Below are positions 50,201 to 59,839 of a stretch of 64,000 bases of DNA, piece by piece. The notes under the pieces were generated by a model. The model was not told where the DNA came from. It saw only the letters and a program-made list of their open reading frames with translations, and made no database searches. Origin of the DNA: Nematopogon swammerdamellus (Eukaryota; Arthropoda; Insecta; Lepidoptera; Adelidae); assembly GCA_946902875.1 (NCBI GenBank), contig OX336340.1:25063566-25127565 (forward strand), written 5' to 3'. Position numbers and translations under genes: made by a program. Numbering within the stretch: position 1 is the first letter of the stretch; each line of letters opens with the position of its first letter.

Positions 50201-50650
50201 ATTATTCCAATACATTTGCTCGTACTATAATTTTCGATACTTGATAGAGAAAATTATCTTGCGACAAACGATATAAAATAATGAATTATTACCATAGACA
50301 TTAGATCAAGTGAGATAAAAGAATGAAGTATAAACTACAATAAATAAAGTAAATTACACTGATACATGTTATCGATATATAAATGGTCGTTAACCATAGT
50401 ACGTATATGTTACAGCGATAGAAAGACACTAATTGAATGTTCATCTAATATCGTTTCCTTTAAGCTATTTACGAACTTCATCTATTAATATAATTAACAA
50501 ACTCTACGGCGTGGAATTTTACGCCTATTCGCGAATACGAAACACAAACTACCTCCGCGCAAAAATTTGAGTTAATAAGTAACATAAACAACACATTTAC
50601 AAGTAAATACCAAAGGACTGACACCGTCTTGTCTGAAGCTTTTAATAGTA
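50201..50650. other. AT-rich sequence, no gene seen
   Basis: The antisense frame 50478-50729 overlaps the next LINE end and is not supported. Confidence 0.4.
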
Positions 50651-50654
50651 GAGA

Positions 50655-50850
50655 TTTAGATAGATAAGTAGATAGGATAGATAGAAAATTCTTTATTTCT
50701 TCCACAAATATTTCACAAAAATAACACAATGGTACATGAGTTGCAAAGGCGGACTTACCCCTTAAAGAGATTTCTTACAGCCAACCTTTAGATGTGTGAA
50801 ATTTGTAAATAAATTAATGTAGATAGTAGCAAAGATAAGATGTGTAAATT
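50655..50850 (-). repeat. LINE 3' end with a GATA-type tail
   Basis: (GATA)n, AAAATTCTTTATTTCTTCC, GCAAAGGCGGACTTACCCCT, CTTACAGCCAACCTTTAGAT. A diverged member of the 11195/16348 family. Confidence 0.72.
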
Positions 50851-51000
50851 TTGTATTTAAAAATATAAGGATTTATGAAAGCCTGAATAATATAATTACA
50901 TCTATATAAGTTAATACTACGTAAGAATAATTGAAATTAGGAGACATTAATTGTGTTCGTATTTATCTACATATTTTCCAAAATTATTGTTGCGTGCGTC

Positions 51001-51133
51001 TGACGCGGTCACGAACCACGCTCAGCCTCCAACGGTCGAACGGTCACCCATGCAAGTTCTAGCCGCGCAAAGGTGTCCTCAATATTACTAACTGCTGTCG
51101 GCCGATTGCACCGCTGAGCTAGAGAGGCTGACA
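51001..51133 (-). mobile_element. SINE head only (tRNA/5S part)
   Basis: Minus strand: GTCAGCCTCTCTAGCTCAGC (A box), a diverged 5S-like block (CTAGAACTTGCATGGGTGAC), GACCGTTGGAGGCTGAGCGT, GGTTCGTGACC. It stops where the body should begin. Only the promoter-bearing part is present. Confidence 0.75.
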
Positions 51134-51435
51134 ATACTTGCATAGTTTTATCTAGCACATCCTAGTCTAACAATTTCTTGCGAACCTTTTCCACCTGCAC
51201 CTACTATAGCTACGTGCTCTCCACAAACATAGTTAGTACTAGACACGTGTGACTCTCTCCTAGAAGCTGTAACGATGCTCATCAGAGTCTACGCGTTCCG
51301 CTCTCGTGATTAACGAAGCTAGCAGAAGTCTTGCTTGGGTGACAACGATTTCTGTGTTATAAAGGTGTGGATCACATTGGCTTTTGATTTCTTGGCGTTA
51401 GAGGTTACTTTTTTTAGGAGTACAAGGGGTTTTTT
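51134..51435. other. No gene seen
   Basis: Unique-looking sequence. Confidence 0.35.
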
Positions 51436-51640
51436 ATAGAAAGCGTGACATGTGGCGCCGAGTCATCCATAAGGTGTCTAACGACGCCCATGGACATTCG
51501 GTCTAACGTGGGGGTTGCGAATGCCATGCCGGCCTGACAGGTGCCTATTCACGCCTCTTTTGAAGGATCCGAGACTATACTTGGGGGGTAATATGTGGGC
51601 AGGGAGAGCGTTCCAGAGTGTACCAGTTCTGTGGAGGTTG
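51436..51640 (-). pseudogene. LINE ORF C-terminus plus 3' end (array-source subfamily)
   Basis: Minus strand DNA: CCACAGAACTGGTACACTCT, AAGTATAGTCTCGGATCC, TTCAAAAGAGGCGTGAATAG, GCACCTGTCAGGCCGGCATG, ATGTCCATGGGCGTCGTTAG, ACACCTTATGGATGACTCGG, CGCCACATGTCACGCTTTCT, then an A-run. The peptide includes SLGSFKRGVNRHLSGRHGIR and TFNPHVRPNVHGRR-like frames. It ends at the same 3' terminus as 9236-9390. Confidence 0.8.
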
Positions 51641-51774
51641 TTTATAATTTTATTTTCTTTTAATTTGGTTTTTTAATAATTACTAATTAAATATATGTCC
51701 CTTCCTTTACTAAGTGTTAGGATCAAATTGTAGCCGTTGTAGCCGACTGGATTGATACCACCGTACAGGATACA

Positions 51775-51865
51775 TATATACACACCATAAGCTGTATCCC
51801 GGCAATCGGGATAAGCAGAGTAATCGGTGTTGTGCTGCAAGTATTCCGGTAAATTACAGCTGAAC
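51775..51865 (+). repeat. Fragment of the CGGTGTTGTGCTGCAAG repeat
   Basis: CCCGGCAATCGGGATAAGCA, GAGTAATCGGTGTTGTGCTG, CCGGTAAATTACAGC. Matches 39280-39345 and stops at the junction with an RTE-like fragment. Confidence 0.7.
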
Positions 51866-52000
51866 ATACATACATACAGGATTTCTAAAAATCGTCAATT
51901 TAGTTTTAGTATCACATAGAGTCTACAAACGCAATATCTCATAAAACAAAGTAACTTACTCCGCGAACATGCCTTACAGATTTATTATTAGTATTGATAT
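51866..52000 (+). repeat. RTE-like repeat, 3' third
   Basis: CATACATACATACAGGATTT, CTAAAAATCGTCAATTTAGT, GAGTCTACAAACGCAATATC, CAGATTTATTATTAGTATTG. Matches the end of 33392-33785. Confidence 0.75.
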
Positions 52001-52229
52001 TGATTTGCGTTTGGTCTCTGTTACCATGATGAAGCACGTCCTACGATCACGTTCGAGTCGCAGACACGTCCTCATAAGATGTTCCGAAGAAGAATGCCAA
52101 CAATCTCGTCCAGTCTGCTCGCTTTGCAAAAACACCGGCCCGATGCTCTTGTGGAGTCTTCTGATTAAAAACAACGTCGTTTTACTTTAGAGTTTGCAAT
52201 ATAATCACACCAAGTTTGACGCTTGTATG

Positions 52230-52475
52230 TATTAAAGTTTGTAAGAAACAGTAAAAAAAAAATTCTTTTTGAAATTTGTTGTCTCTTGTTTCTTGTGTGG
52301 ACCCCCTTAATTTTTTACTTTTTTTTTACTTGTTAGGATATCTGCAATAATAACACCTGTTTTGTGAAAAAAATCAACTACCTGGATACCTATTACGATT
52401 CAAATGGTGGAATAACGGACGGACGGAAAAACGGACGGACGGAGGAACGAACAGACAGACGTCGTAGAAATTTAA
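52230..52475 (-). repeat. Diverged GGTTCCGTA/CTTGGCCGG-type repeat, core only
   Basis: TTTCTTGTGTGGACCCCCTT, AATAATAACACCTGTTTTGT, then (GGAC)n-rich ACGGACGGACGGAGGAACGA and ACAGACAGACGTCGTAG. Both termini are eroded. Confidence 0.5.
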
Positions 52476-52630
52476 TGAAAAACTCTTAAAATCATACAGT
52501 AAAATAACAGAGTCTCCTGCACTAGAAAATTTCTGTCTCGCAGAAAGATTTTTTTTAATAAACATAGTAAACATTAGTAAACTTTATTAGTAGGCTTCGT
52601 AATTAAATTAAACTGAATTGTATATATGTT

Positions 52631-53017
52631 GTCAGCCTCGATAGCTCAGTGGTGCAGACAGTCAACTGTCGATATTGAATGTTAAGCAACGCTGGGTGCG
52701 GTCAGTACTTGGATGGGTGACCGCTGACCGTTGGAGGCTGACCGAGGTTCGGATTCCTCGTAAAACTGTAGGTCCCTTCCCTCCTAATCTTACTTGGTGG
52801 TAGGGTTTAACCCGCCCGGGTCTGTACCACCGCACTGAATGAAACGTCGGATAAAACGGCTATTTAAATAGTTTGTGTTTTCCGACCAGTTCAGTGTAGC
52901 CGGCACGATCAAAGGGGGAAGCACACTGACATGGCACCTAGTTCACCCGGTGTTATGGGCTGACATCACGGACGTTGTAGGTGATGTAGCCAACCGTGTC
53001 AGTTTCCCTAAAAAAAA
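52631..53017 (+). mobile_element. tRNA/5S composite SINE, full length (best reference copy)
   Basis: Order: GTCAGCCTCGATAGCTCAGT (A box), CAACTGTCG, 5S-like TTAAGCAACGCTGGGTGCGG and TCAGTACTTGGATGGGTGAC, CGTTGGAGGCTGACC, B-box-like AGGTTCGGATTCC, TAGGGTTTAACCCGCCCGGG, ACGGCTATTTAAATAG, TTCAGTGTAGCCGGCACGAT, TTATGGGCTGACATCACGGA, tail hairpin ACATCAC/GTGATGT, CCAACCGTGTCAGTTTCC and an A-run. About 387 bases. No protein is encoded; it would depend on a partner LINE for movement. Confidence 0.9.
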
Positions 53018-53466
53018 CAAAAATGTTTTTCTTTCCATGACTTGTACTATGAAACATTATTATAAATAAATGATTTGATCTTGATTTGATTTAATAGAGT
53101 CCCGTACGGATACGGAACCCTAATTAAATACTGAGTGAGAAATAATTGTCTAGAATCCAGCCAGACATGATTTTAAAGCCAACCATCCAGTGTGAATAGA
53201 AAAATCGAAAAAGCCCTCAAGATAAAAAGTTGTTGGAATCGAATGCTTTAACCGCCAGGAGCCTCGAGCTCATAGCATAAACAATTGCACAGGAAGTCTA
53301 AAGCTTGATGGTAAGCTCGGCCAGTGCGGCCAATACTTCCATTGAAGACCATATAATGAATGAAGATAACGTTTGAATGGCGCTAGCCGGATGCGATGTG
53401 GTCTGGGAGCTTTTTATCGAGATAACTCTGTTGTACTGCTTCCAGTGGATGGTCTGATTACAAATG
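53018..53466. other. No gene seen
   Basis: 53095-53122 (AGTCCCGTACGGATACGGAA, CCCTAA) is a stray end of the GGGTTCCGTA family. The rest is unassigned. Confidence 0.4.
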
Positions 53467-53468
53467 TA

Positions 53469-53857
53469 AGGTGTTTCGTTATTTATGTCAAAAATTTCGG
53501 GAGGGTTACATACGCACTCAAAGAAACACTTTACATAAAAAAAACATATGTTTATAGGAGCATTTTTTCTCTTAACAAAAAAATTTAATCAAATAAGTAG
53601 CTGTAAAAACCAATCATAGTGACCTTTTGACTTACTTACAACAAACAGCTGTTCTGCGTTTGAACATAGTACGGTCATTGACCCCGTACAATGTTAGTTA
53701 CCTATTGTTACACGCAGGTTAATGTTTAGGTAGCAAACATATTTTGTTAAATTTCCCGAAAAATAATGCTAAAAACATTAAATTTTTTTGCGTAACGTGT
53801 TTATTTGAGTGTGTATGTAACCCTCCCGAAATTTTTGACATAAATAACGAAGCACCT
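53469..53857. mobile_element. TA-flanked MITE with ~53-bp terminal inverted repeats
   Basis: Left AGGTGTTTCGTTATTTATGT, CAAAAATTTCGGGAGGGTTA, CATACGCACTCAAA; the right end is the reverse complement with 2-3 changes (53805-53857), flanked by TA at 53467-53468 and 53858-53859. 389 bases, no coding, AT-rich interior. TA target duplication suggests mobilisation by a Tc1/mariner-type transposase. Confidence 0.9.
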
Positions 53858-53869
53858 TATATATATATT

Positions 53870-54689
53870 TGTTTTCATAAACCCGACCACCTAAAACGAA
53901 GGCAACAAGGATAGATTCGTAAATAGCAGTAGAATAAGTTAAATTAAACATAAAAATTAAACCTACACCTTAAACAGTCAAAAGAAAAAGTATATGGTTT
54001 ACCGATAAGCAACTCCGCCTTCGGCGTCGCCGATTTGTTACTTAGTTTCTTCGAGTATAATATCGTTTACCTGAAAACGTTATATTTGTGATACGATTCA
54101 TAAATATAATTTAAATGTTAATGTACTTATTTTAAAGAAATGTTCGTTTTGAAAATTTCATTTAAATTAGGGTTTTACCATTTTGCTCACAGCTCAGGCC
54201 ACCGATGACGTATCTTTATGATTTGTAGCTAACAATCATTTTGAGAAGTGACAAAAATAAAATTGAAAAGCGTACGTAAATCGATTAAGTGGTTCTCGAG
54301 TTATAAGATATTCATTATATTGACGTACGTTCCGCGGTCGCCCGTCTTCTGTTTATTTATTAGTATTAGGATGGATGACGCTGGGAGCAGTGCTAATGGG
54401 AATGTTGATTGGAGTAGCGTTGAAACGACTTTTTGTCATCCTTGTAGCGACATTGTGCGGGACATGGCTGCTTGGCGGTAATCCTTTCATGAGTACCTTA
54501 TTCTCGAGTTAATGTGCTTACAATGTTACTGTCTCGATAGTGGTGTTCAATGGGAAAAACGTCCAATGTCTTAGATCTTATTTATTAGTAAGACCTTCGT
54601 GTTATTTGGTTCATAAGGGGGTGATTTATCAATCAACTTTGTTATCAAACTCATTGTTTGAAGGTGATATTTTTCACATATTCAAATAA
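53870..54689. other. No gene seen
   Basis: 54265-54370 (GTTCTCGAGTTATAAG, TATTTATTAGTATTAGGATG) resembles an RTE-type 3' end. GGCGTCGCCGATTTGTTACT at about 54020 is unassigned. Confidence 0.4.
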
Positions 54690-54801
54690 TGCAGTCAGTC
54701 AGTCAGTCAGCGTGTAAGCGTCCACTGCTGGACATACTCCTCTCCAAGTTTCCTCCAGTCCTCGCGGCATTTACAGCGGTACGGAACCACTGCTTTCCGA
54801 A
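54690..54801 (-). pseudogene. RTE-like LINE ORF C-terminal remnant, frameshifted
   Basis: Minus strand: KQWFRTA, a frame change, then EDWRKLGEEYVQQWTLTR, stop, and (GACT)n. Compare 46548-46690 (ALGEAYVQQWT) and 35700-35868. Only ~35 residues survive. Confidence 0.72.
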
Positions 54802-55002
54802 TTTTCAAATAATACAATAATAAGAATTAATTAAATAAAGAAAATAGGAAAAGTGATAGGACCATTAAATTTACAAACTTAAAATTAATTTTAAATGTAG
54901 GCTACTGCAGGTAAACAATTTTCATCCAATCTATGTTTTTTTAAGGGCTTCCGTATTCTCACGGAACCCTTTATGACTGTGTGAACAACGCTCCCACTAA
55001 CA

Positions 55003-55370
55003 TGTTTTTAGGGTTCCGTATCCAAACGGAATCCTAATACTAAGCCTACGTCGTCTGTCTGTCTGTCTGTCCGTCCGTTCGAGTGCTGTACCTTTGAACC
55101 GTAATAGGTAGCCATTTGAAATTAAAAATTGAAAGAAAAAAAAATTATAATAAATAAAACAAAAATTAAGAAGGGTCCCCATACAAGAAACGTGCTAAGA
55201 ATATATTAGTCACGCTACTGAATAATAGATGGCGCCACAGGCTTAAAATAAATAAATAAATAAATAAATAAATACGGAACCCTCCGCGCGCACAGGCTTA
55301 AAATAAATAAATAAATAAATAAATAAATACGGAACCCTCCGCGCGCGAGTAAAACTCGCACTTGTTTATA
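55003..55370 (+). repeat. GGGTTCCGTA...ACTCGCACTTG repeat with an internal 55-bp duplication
   Basis: TTTTTAGGGTTCCGTATCCA, CTAAGCCTACGTCGTCTGTC, GAACCGTAATAGGTAGCC, GGGTCCCCATACAAGAAACG. At 55236-55345 a 55-base unit (CACAGGCTTAAAAT, (AAAT)n, ACGGAACCCTCCGCGCG) is directly repeated. It ends GAGTAAAACTCGCACTTG. Confidence 0.78.
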
Positions 55371-55794
55371 TTGATTACTGATAAAATATTCAAACAAAAT
55401 ATTCGCCAGCACGCAGTAGAAAACGGGTAATTCAGTTTCTTGCTCGCCTTCTTTTGGCTCCTACCACTTTTAAATAAATAATTTATTTAGGTTTCTACAT
55501 GTACTGAGTTGCAATAGCGTCATGTTTTCTGCCTCCTTTTAAGCTGGACTTCAAATAAGCGACAGCTGAGCTAGAAATCGCAACTATGGATTGAAGGAAT
55601 GCGGCAAGCCCACAGAGCATTTGAGTTGATTGAAGGGGAAGAGGAGGCGTGGTCGGCACGCCGCAAGTAAGTACCGGTTGGCTTACTTCATACTAGGCAC
55701 GAGATCGCATGACTCAGTTCAGACATACAGCCGCAGTAGAAGAAACACGTCTGAGTAACTTTTACCGTACTAAGGAACAAAACGTCGTAGGTAA
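55371..55794. other. No gene seen
   Basis: Unique-looking sequence. Confidence 0.4.
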
Positions 55795-56092
55795 ACGTAA
55801 ACGTAACGTAAGTAAATACCCGCGCAGTTCTGAGTTAAAACTAATAATTAATATTTTATTTGCTTAGCGGTCCCCCGCCTTATTTAAGCAAGTAAACGGA
55901 AATTATTTTTTATTTTTTAAGGATCGGGAATTTTTTTAATTTGGAATTTAACTTTTATTTGAAGTTTAAAAAAAACGCATCCAAATCGGTCCATCCGTTT
56001 ATTAGGTTACGATGCCACAGACAGACACTTAAATACACACGTTAAACTTATAACACGGTGTATAACACCCTCTTTTTGCGTCAGTGGTAAAA
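55795..56092 (+). repeat. GGAGTCGG foldback family, right-arm and 3' part
   Basis: TAAATACCCGCGCAGTTCTG, GCTTAGCGGTCCCCCGCC, GTAAACGGAAATTATTTTTT, AAAAACGCATCCAAATCGGT, CCATCCGTTTATTAGGTTAC, TTTTTGCGTCAGTGGTAAAA. The left arm is absent. Confidence 0.7.
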
Positions 56093-56411
56093 AATGGTCA
56101 TCGTGATCCGGCTACTCTTTACTCTGTGGGCAGGCCCATAATATTAGGTATGCATCCGTGTACTATGCTGAGACCGAAATAACAAACGAAATGTATAGGA
56201 GTATCGCTCGCTAAACGTACACGGGGCTTCGCTCGCGAGTATATTCTTGGAAATGGGATCCAGTTAACATAATATTTTCTTACTCTTTCAATATGCGCAT
56301 CTTAAAATTGCGGATAAATGGCCTTTCCCCGGAAAACTTTCAGCCGTAGCTTTATTTCGAGTGAAGTTACCTATTTTCCATATCGTTCTCCCTCGCTTCA
56401 CTCGTGCCCGT
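56093..56411. other. No gene seen
   Basis: Unique-looking sequence. Confidence 0.4.
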
Positions 56412-56450
56412 GTCAGCCTCGGTAGCTCAGTGGTTCGGTCGACTGTCGAT
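56412..56450 (+). mobile_element. SINE head fragment (A-box end only)
   Basis: GTCAGCCTCGGTAGCTCAGT, GGTTCGGTCGACTGTCGAT. About 38 bases, followed by ACACCTTGGCACGGTCCTTC of the CCTTTTACGACATG family in minus orientation. The 5S-like block and body are missing. Confidence 0.7.
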
Positions 56451-56452
56451 CG

Positions 56453-56645
56453 TGATCACAAGCACACCTTGGCACGGTCCTTCCAGTAATGCAGTAAGTA
56501 AGTAGGTACCTAAGTATTCATGCGTTTTTCTGCTCGATATAACCCTTGCGGTGAAGTTGTGCAGTAATTATTTACCTGAGTTCTTGCAGTATAACACCGT
56601 TGACTCTGCTTTCCCCGATAGTCGGAGAGATAGTGTCAAGCATGG
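56453..56645 (-). repeat. Fragments of the 31500-type repeat
   Basis: CACACCTTGGCACGGTCCTT, CCAGTAATGCAG, then TTATTTACCTGAGTTCTTGC, AGTATAACACCGTTGACTCT. Same order as 31630-31800 with losses. Confidence 0.6.
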
Positions 56646-57079
56646 TATATATGTATGTATGTACATAATAAAATAAATAGATATATTCAACTCACCTTGT
56701 TCTACGTAAGTTCTTTTTTTACCGGAGATTAATAAACACAAATTGTTTGTAAAGAATTTATACATTCTTCGAAAGAATCAACCCGCCTTTGTGACCCTTT
56801 TATACATACAAATAATATTTTCATTTAATTTTCAATTGTTTTCGTCTTGTTGCGAATCGGTAAGTTGTCTCGTGTGACTAGTGAAGTGTGGAGTGTGGTG
56901 GAGTGGTGGTGAGAAGCGTGGAGGCGTCTCGCGTCGTCGTTAGCTGCGCGTGCGCTGCCGTACGAGACGTCGTAATTTACTTTTACACAGAGCTCAAAAT
57001 CGGAAGACCAGTCGTTTCATTTCTATATATTTTAATCTGATAGAGTTTATAGATTTTGACACATGCAACTTTAAAATTT
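56646..57079. other. No gene seen
   Basis: GTGTGGAGTGTGGTGGAGTG at 56885-56910 is low complexity. 56920-56975 is GC-rich (CGTCGTCGTTAGCTGCGCGT) and unassigned. Confidence 0.4.
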
Positions 57080-57240
57080 TTTAGGATTCCGAATCCGTAC
57101 GGGATCCTATTACTAAGCCGTCCGTCCGTCTGTACGTTTGTGCTACCTTTAAAGGGCAGTATCTTCTGAACCGTAATAGATAGCCGGTTGAAATTTTCAC
57201 AGAACAAATAATAAAACAATAATAATTTAAAAAGTTAAGG
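57080..57240 (+). repeat. GGATTCCGAA-type GGGTTCCGTA-family repeat, 5' part
   Basis: TTTTTTAGGATTCCGAATCC, CTATTACTAAGCCGTCCGTC, GCAGTATCTTCTGAACCGTA, GATAGCCGGTTGAAATTTTC. It lacks the CTTGGCCGG end. Confidence 0.7.
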
Positions 57241-57502
57241 GAATTTATTTCTAATTATTTAGTTATTTTTATTACTTTTTTATATGTTCTTGAAAACAGA
57301 AATTATTCCTCAACTAAATAAGGGTCTAAGAAAATAACACAAACATTTAATTATTTTTAGTATGAATGTGAAAAATTATTATTCATAAGCAAACTTTTTA
57401 TTAGATACAATAACAACAACAACGTATTTTTTAAGGTAATTCTTAACCAAGGTACAAATATATGACAAATATATGAATTTGTACCGTGTGGGGTCGGTAC
57501 TT

Positions 57503-57959
57503 AAAAAGAATAGCCCCACTGCATCTCTCCCCGTCGCATGTCGTAAAAGTCGACTAAGGGATAAGAAAATTCGTCAGCCTCGGTAGCTCAGTGGCGCGGT
57601 TGGTTAGTCAACTGTTATTAAGCAACGCTGAGCGCGGTCAGTGTTTGGATGGGTGACCGCTCGACCGTTGGAGGCTGACCGTGGTTCGGATTCCACGTTA
57701 AACTGTAGGTCCCTTCCCTTCTTACCTTACTAGGTGGTAGGGTTTATCCCGGCCGGGTTGGTACCAACGCACTGAACGAAACGTCGGTCGAAACGGCTAT
57801 GTAAATAGTTCGTGTTTTCCGTCCAGTTTAGTGTAGCCGACATGAAATGAAGGGAAGCACTGACATGGCACCTAGTTCACCCTGTGTTATGGGCTGACAT
57901 CACGGATGTTGTAGGTGATGTAGCCAACCGTGTCAGGTTCCATAAAAAAAAAAAAAAAA
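57503..57959 (+). mobile_element. Composite unit: CGACTAAGGGATAAG repeat fused to a full tRNA/5S SINE (copy A)
   Basis: 57503-57572 is the AATAGCCCCACTGCATCTCT ... CGACTAAGGGATAAGAAAAT repeat. 57573-57959 is a complete SINE (GTCAGCCTCGGTAGCTCAGT, 5S-like TTAAGCAACGCTGAGCGCGG, TCAGTGTTTGGATGGGTGAC, B-box GTGGTTCGGATTCCACG, tail and A-run). Almost base-for-base identical to 59005-59462. Three substitutions are visible: TTGGAGG/TTGCAGG, CCAACGC/CCACCGC, CCAACCG/CCAAACG. Confidence 0.9.
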
Positions 57960-58072
57960 CAACATATTAAATGACGAAGAGAAAGGGGGCGTTGCGCCGC
58001 GCCGGTCGAAAGTAAAATTAAATTAAATTTGTAATATATTGTATTATCTTTTTTAGACGTGCACAATTTTTT

Positions 58073-58345
58073 TTATGGCTTCCGAACTGTGCGGCTCTGG
58101 CCGAGATCCGCAGCCAATTTCACCGCCGAGGTGGTGCCAGTCCGGCTTGGATTGTAGAAGTGGGGAAATATATTCCCTGGGAGCCCGTTCCACACCTCTG
58201 CAGTGCGGCACAAGAACGATTTAGAGAATCGTGCAGTTCGAAGAACTCTTCTGTCGACTACGAAGGGGTGTTCCGCGAGAGTATGGCGGGTTTGGCGAAG
58301 GCGAACAGGAGGAGGAGGGATAGGGGAAGCAAGTTCGTCAGAGCA
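58073..58345 (-). pseudogene. LINE reverse-transcriptase ORF C-terminus (Jockey/CR1-like), remnant
   Basis: Minus strand: SPIPPPPVRLRQTRHTLAEH, PFVVDRRVLRTARFSKSFLC, RTAEVWNGLPGNIFPHFYNP. This is the same C-terminal signature as 8359-8560 and 41402-41600 but reaches further upstream. After FYN the frame changes (expected LG.FKRR), and CSSVLLLPFL-like sequence precedes it. No catalytic domain. Confidence 0.83.
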
Positions 58346-58705
58346 GCGGCCATAGTAGTAACGATAAAACAGGCTCAATGCCCCAATGATATGTACGTCT
58401 GTGCTTTAGAGGTTGAAGGTCATTTAAAATGTAAAGCGCCTGGGCGAAAAGAAAAATATTTACATTTTAGACTTTTGGGGCAGGTCTAATAGAATCTACG
58501 CTATTCGCATGCGTAGCGTTCACGCATAAGGAAATGAATGTTCGATAGAGCAGCGGTGGTTGATGAGTTAATTGATTGATATGTTTAGCAGATAATTGTG
58601 TTGTCAGACAGCAAACAGTACACAGATTTATAGAGTAGTAAGCTGTCTCGGAATCCAGAACTTCCAGCTTTCATATCACTAGAGTGGTTTAGTGATGTAA
58701 CTACA
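58346..58705. other. No gene seen
   Basis: Unique-looking. The frame 58160-58489 is antisense to the LINE remnant and not a gene. Confidence 0.4.
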
Positions 58706-58782
58706 GTCATCAGTAGTGTAGTGGTTAATGCGTTGGCTTCTTATACGAGAGGACAAAGTTTCGAAACCCGGTGTGCTTAGAT
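58706..58782 (+). tRNA. tRNA-like sequence, probable pseudogene or SINE head
   Basis: A-box-like TAGTGTAGTGGTTAATGCG (58714) and B-box-like GTTTCGAAACC (58758-58768) are about 34 bases apart, normal for a tRNA. However, the T-stem (AAAGT against CCCGG) does not pair and the acceptor ends do not match, so it is not a working tRNA. It could promote RNA polymerase III transcription or be the remains of a tRNA-derived SINE. Confidence 0.4.
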
Positions 58783-59004
58783 AATTTTTTTCAGATTTTC
58801 GAAGATTCATGTTTGAGTGACGGGAGTCACTCCGGTACATTGTCGCATATATTATCAAAGTTGATAAAATCCTTTTTCGCTTAGCGCTTGCGAACTTTCC
58901 GTGGAAACTTTCCCTTGGTTGGCTGGTCGCACAGAACAGCGATTGGCGGCCGACCGAGACATCTGACCAAACTCCCCTGGAGCGTCATTCTTACGGTTGG
59001 CCGC
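58783..59004. other. No gene seen
   Basis: GAGTGACGGGAGTCACTC at 58815-58832 is a small hairpin. The rest is unassigned. Confidence 0.4.
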
Positions 59005-59462
59005 AAAAAGAATAGCCCCACTGCATCTCTCCCCGTCGCATGTCGTAAAAGTCGACTAAGGGATAAGAAAATTCGTCAGCCTCGGTAGCTCAGTGGCGCG
59101 GTTGGTTAGTCAACTGTTATTAAGCAACGCTGAGCGCGGTCAGTGTTTGGATGGGTGACCGCTCGACCGTTGCAGGCTGACCGTGGTTCGGATTCCACGT
59201 TAAACTGTAGGTCCCTTCCCTTCTTACCTTACTAGGTGGTAGGGTTTATCCCGGCCGGGTTGGTACCACCGCACTGAACGAAACGTCGGTCGAAACGGCT
59301 ATGTAAATAGTTCGTGTTTTCCGTCCAGTTTAGTGTAGCCGACATGAAATGAAGGGAAGCACTGACATGGCACCTAGTTCACCCTGTGTTATGGGCTGAC
59401 ATCACGGATGTTGTAGGTGATGTAGCCAAACGTGTCAGGTTCCATAAAAAAAAAAAAAAAAA
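59005..59462 (+). mobile_element. Composite unit: CGACTAAGGGATAAG repeat fused to a full tRNA/5S SINE (copy B)
   Basis: Second copy of 57503-57959, offset 1,502 bases, including the same left boundary (AAAAAGAATAGCCCC) and an A-run. Left flanks differ completely (TTGGCCGC here, GTCGGTACTT at copy A, where the outer repeat continues). Copy A is therefore the likely parent, being the one that keeps the longer left repeat. Confidence 0.9.
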
Positions 59463-59699
59463 TTCAAAATATACGACAATAATGCAGGTCTACCCCAGTT
59501 ATACAGGAGCCGTCTCCAGTTTATTCAAATCCTCTTCGATAGTATACAGCGGAAGATATATTTTATTGGAATTTGAAGGAGGGCGCGAGACGTCAAAGCT
59601 ATATTGGGAATGATAATGTCTGGAGAAAGGGTCGGGACCGACTCGGGATCTTAAGATTCCATATGTTGGGAAACAGGATCATATACGAATGATACCGAA
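59463..59699. other. No gene seen
   Basis: Unique-looking. The antisense frame 59679-59960 belongs partly to the LINE remnant below. Confidence 0.4.
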
Positions 59700-59795
59700 G
59701 CTGAAACTCATTGGAGACAAAGGTCGACTGAATTGTGAGGGATAAGTCCGCCTTTGTCCCCTTTGTAAATTGCATATCGATGTTGTTTCTGTGAA
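59700..59795 (+). repeat. LINE 3' end fragment (GGATAAGTCCGC family)
   Basis: AAAGGTCGACTGAATTGTGA, GGGATAAGTCCGCCTTTGTC, CCCTTTGTAAATTGCAT. Same family as 28765-28910. Confidence 0.65.
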
Positions 59796-59839
59796 AAAAA
59801 ATTGGAGAAAAATATTATTTAATTTTTTTTTATTGTAAG

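Noticed and set aside
52690..52740. 5S rRNA gene
   Set aside because: Only the 3' half-like block is present, always embedded in the SINE. The 5' half and terminator of a 5S gene are missing.
57580..57680. Functional tRNA gene
   Set aside because: A and B boxes are separated by the 5S-like block and no cloverleaf can be drawn.
58160..58489. 109-codon plus-strand frame
   Set aside because: Antisense shadow of the LINE C-terminal remnant at 58073-58345.
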